The translations under genes were made by a program, and so were the position numbers. A stretch of 64,000 bases of DNA, taken from assembly GCF_029360705.1 (NCBI RefSeq), contig NZ_JARKMX010000014.1, forward strand, positions 248,001 to 312,000. Direction: 5' to 3'. The notes beneath the pieces were generated by a model, which saw only the letters and a list, made by a program, of their open reading frames with translations, did no database searches and was not told where the DNA came from. This DNA comes from Paraflavitalea pollutisoli (lineage in GTDB: Bacteria > Bacteroidota > Bacteroidia > Chitinophagales > Chitinophagaceae). Shown piece after piece: positions 62,967 through 64,000 of this stretch; the stretch's first letter is position 1; each line of letters starts with the position of its first letter.

Positions 62967-64000
62967 TTATTTGATCTTTTCGAGGCGCAGGATATAGTCG
63001 ATACCACCGATGAACTCGGCTCCGGCTTTTAAACCGCCCGTAGCCGGATCATATTCCCAGATATAATCCTTGTCGGCGCTATTCACCGCAATATACGCCT
63101 TACCATCTTCCACGATCACGGCCTGTACCATACGCTCACCCTTGTCTGCAGGCAGGTCAAGTTTTTTGATAAACTGGCCGGTCTTCACGTTGATGACAGA
63201 GAAAGAATGTTCTGCATCGATCGACTCACCGGCAATACGCGTACGAACAATCGCCTGCCCATTGCCAATATACCACATCGCGGGGCCTTTACCATTGGAG
63301 GTCTTGGCAGAGAAGTCGAAATAGTAGCTGGCGTCGAGTGTCGTTTCACCGCTTTTGATGCGGTAAACCACCGAAGGAGAAGTGTAGTCGTAGTTGTACA
63401 CCGGATCGGTGATGAAATACAGGTCATTGTTCTCGTCGATGAAAGATGCCTGGGCATAGACGATCGGTCCGCCCGGTGTGGTGCTCCGAACATCGGTGAT
63501 CGTATTGTTGAGCGTCATGGCGGGATAGTTGACCACTGCAATGCTCATCTGCTTGTTGACCGGCATATTGGGGTACAGCGACCAATCGTCTGATACAAAC
63601 TGATAACCGATAAACAGTTTACCTGCCCGGTATTCGGCAAAACCAATGCTGTAGTTGGTAAAGGTGGCGCTGGGGAAGGCCGTAAAGGGCAGTTTCCCGT
63701 TGGTTACCGTCATATCCTTCACCTTCACGATCGAATAGCGGGCTTCGTTCACCTGCGTTTCTGTAGCACCCGTGCCGAAGATTACCAGTGTTTCGTTGTC
63801 CACCCATACATAAGAGCTCCAGTTGAGCCAGGTATAGGGTATCTCGCGGTCTACCACCACCGCCCCATTGGCTACATGGTATTTGCCAAAACGGCCGCTG
63901 CCGCTGTTGGCATGGTAGAAGAATCCGTCTTTCTGCAAAATATCCTGCGCGTATACCTTGCCGGTCATCTCGGCGCCATTGCCCTGTACGGTGATCGTGC
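62967..64000 (-). CDS. DUF4374 family protein (5' end outside window)
   Basis: The open frame continues past the right edge: the codons before the internal ATG at 63968 read TITVQGNGAE, so that ATG is not the start. About 343 C-terminal residues are visible. ITVQGNGAEMTGKVYAQDIL, DGFFYHANSGSGRFGKYHVA, SYVWVDNETLVIFGTGATET and the end GGIDYILRLEKIK match the DUF4374 propeller-like proteins, which are exported lipoproteins of Bacteroidota often encoded near TonB-dependent iron or haem receptors. The signal and lipobox are expected beyond the edge. Function unknown. Confidence 0.75.
   Translation of the reverse strand, partial: TITVQGNGAEMTGKVYAQDILQKDGFFYHANSGSGRFGKYHVANGAVVVDREIPYTWLNWSSYVWVDNETLVIFGTGATETQVNEARYSIVKVKDMTVTNGKLPFTAFPSATFTNYSIGFAEYRAGKLFIGYQFVSDDWSLYPNMPVNKQMSIAVVNYPAMTLNNTITDVRSTTPGGPIVYAQASFIDENNDLYFITDPVYNYDYTSPSVVYRIKSGETTLDASYYFDFSAKTSNGKGPAMWYIGNGQAIVRTRIAGESIDAEHSFSVINVKTGQFIKKLDLPADKGERMVQAVIVEDGKAYIAVNSADKDYIWEYDPATGGLKAGAEFIGGIDYILRLEKIK

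Overview
The window looks like chromosome of a Bacteroidota bacterium of the Chitinophagaceae type (Chitinophaga/Niastella-like). Three SusC/SusD pairs, a hybrid two-component regulator, type IX secretion (T9SS) C-terminal domains and several exact Bacteroidetes -7 boxes (TAnnTTTG) in front of genes support this. The species cannot be named from the sequence alone.

Bases 1-25515 hold a polysaccharide utilisation locus that reads as a beta-mannan system. All of its genes are on the minus strand except one AraC regulator. A promoter near 25475 drives susC-susD-susC-susD and a PKD surface lipoprotein. A second promoter near 8862 drives a GH26 mannanase, a GH5-like glycosidase, a CE1-like esterase, a sodium/sugar symporter, a GH130 mannosylglucose phosphorylase, a cellobiose/mannobiose 2-epimerase and a ThuA-like protein that runs off the left edge. 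A 1434-residue hybrid sensor/regulator and the AraC gene lie between the two units. The implied route is: mannan is cut at the surface and in the periplasm, mannobiose is imported, epimerised to mannosyl-glucose, then phosphorolysed to mannose-1-phosphate and glucose. The two promoters share a matching sequence block at the same distance from the -7 box, so they are probably controlled together.

Bases 25.5-42.8 kb are a mixed region: a DUF1826-like protein, a giant T9SS protein (1535 residues), a methyltransferase, a lipoprotein, an S12 serine hydrolase, a LytTR/LytS-type two-component pair with a TPR sensor, a second T9SS protein, and a GH76-ricin lipoprotein that may act on alpha-mannan. 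An AT-rich patch at 43-44.2 kb carries a broken reading frame and a nucleotidyltransferase/small-protein pair resembling a toxin-antitoxin module.

Bases 44.2-58.9 kb are bracketed by two diverged copies of a sequence that follows tRNA-Pro(CGG). Between them are a DUF5694-like protein, a second compact utilisation locus (NHL/IPT lipoprotein, SusC, SusD, DUF1735 lipoprotein, GH43 with a discoidin domain), and a minus-strand group of an SDR-like protein, an ECF sigma factor and a DUF3237 protein. After the tRNA come an AraC regulator, an OmpR/HK two-component pair, a histidine phosphatase, a repeat-rich spacer, and the 3' part of a DUF4374 protein that runs off the right edge.
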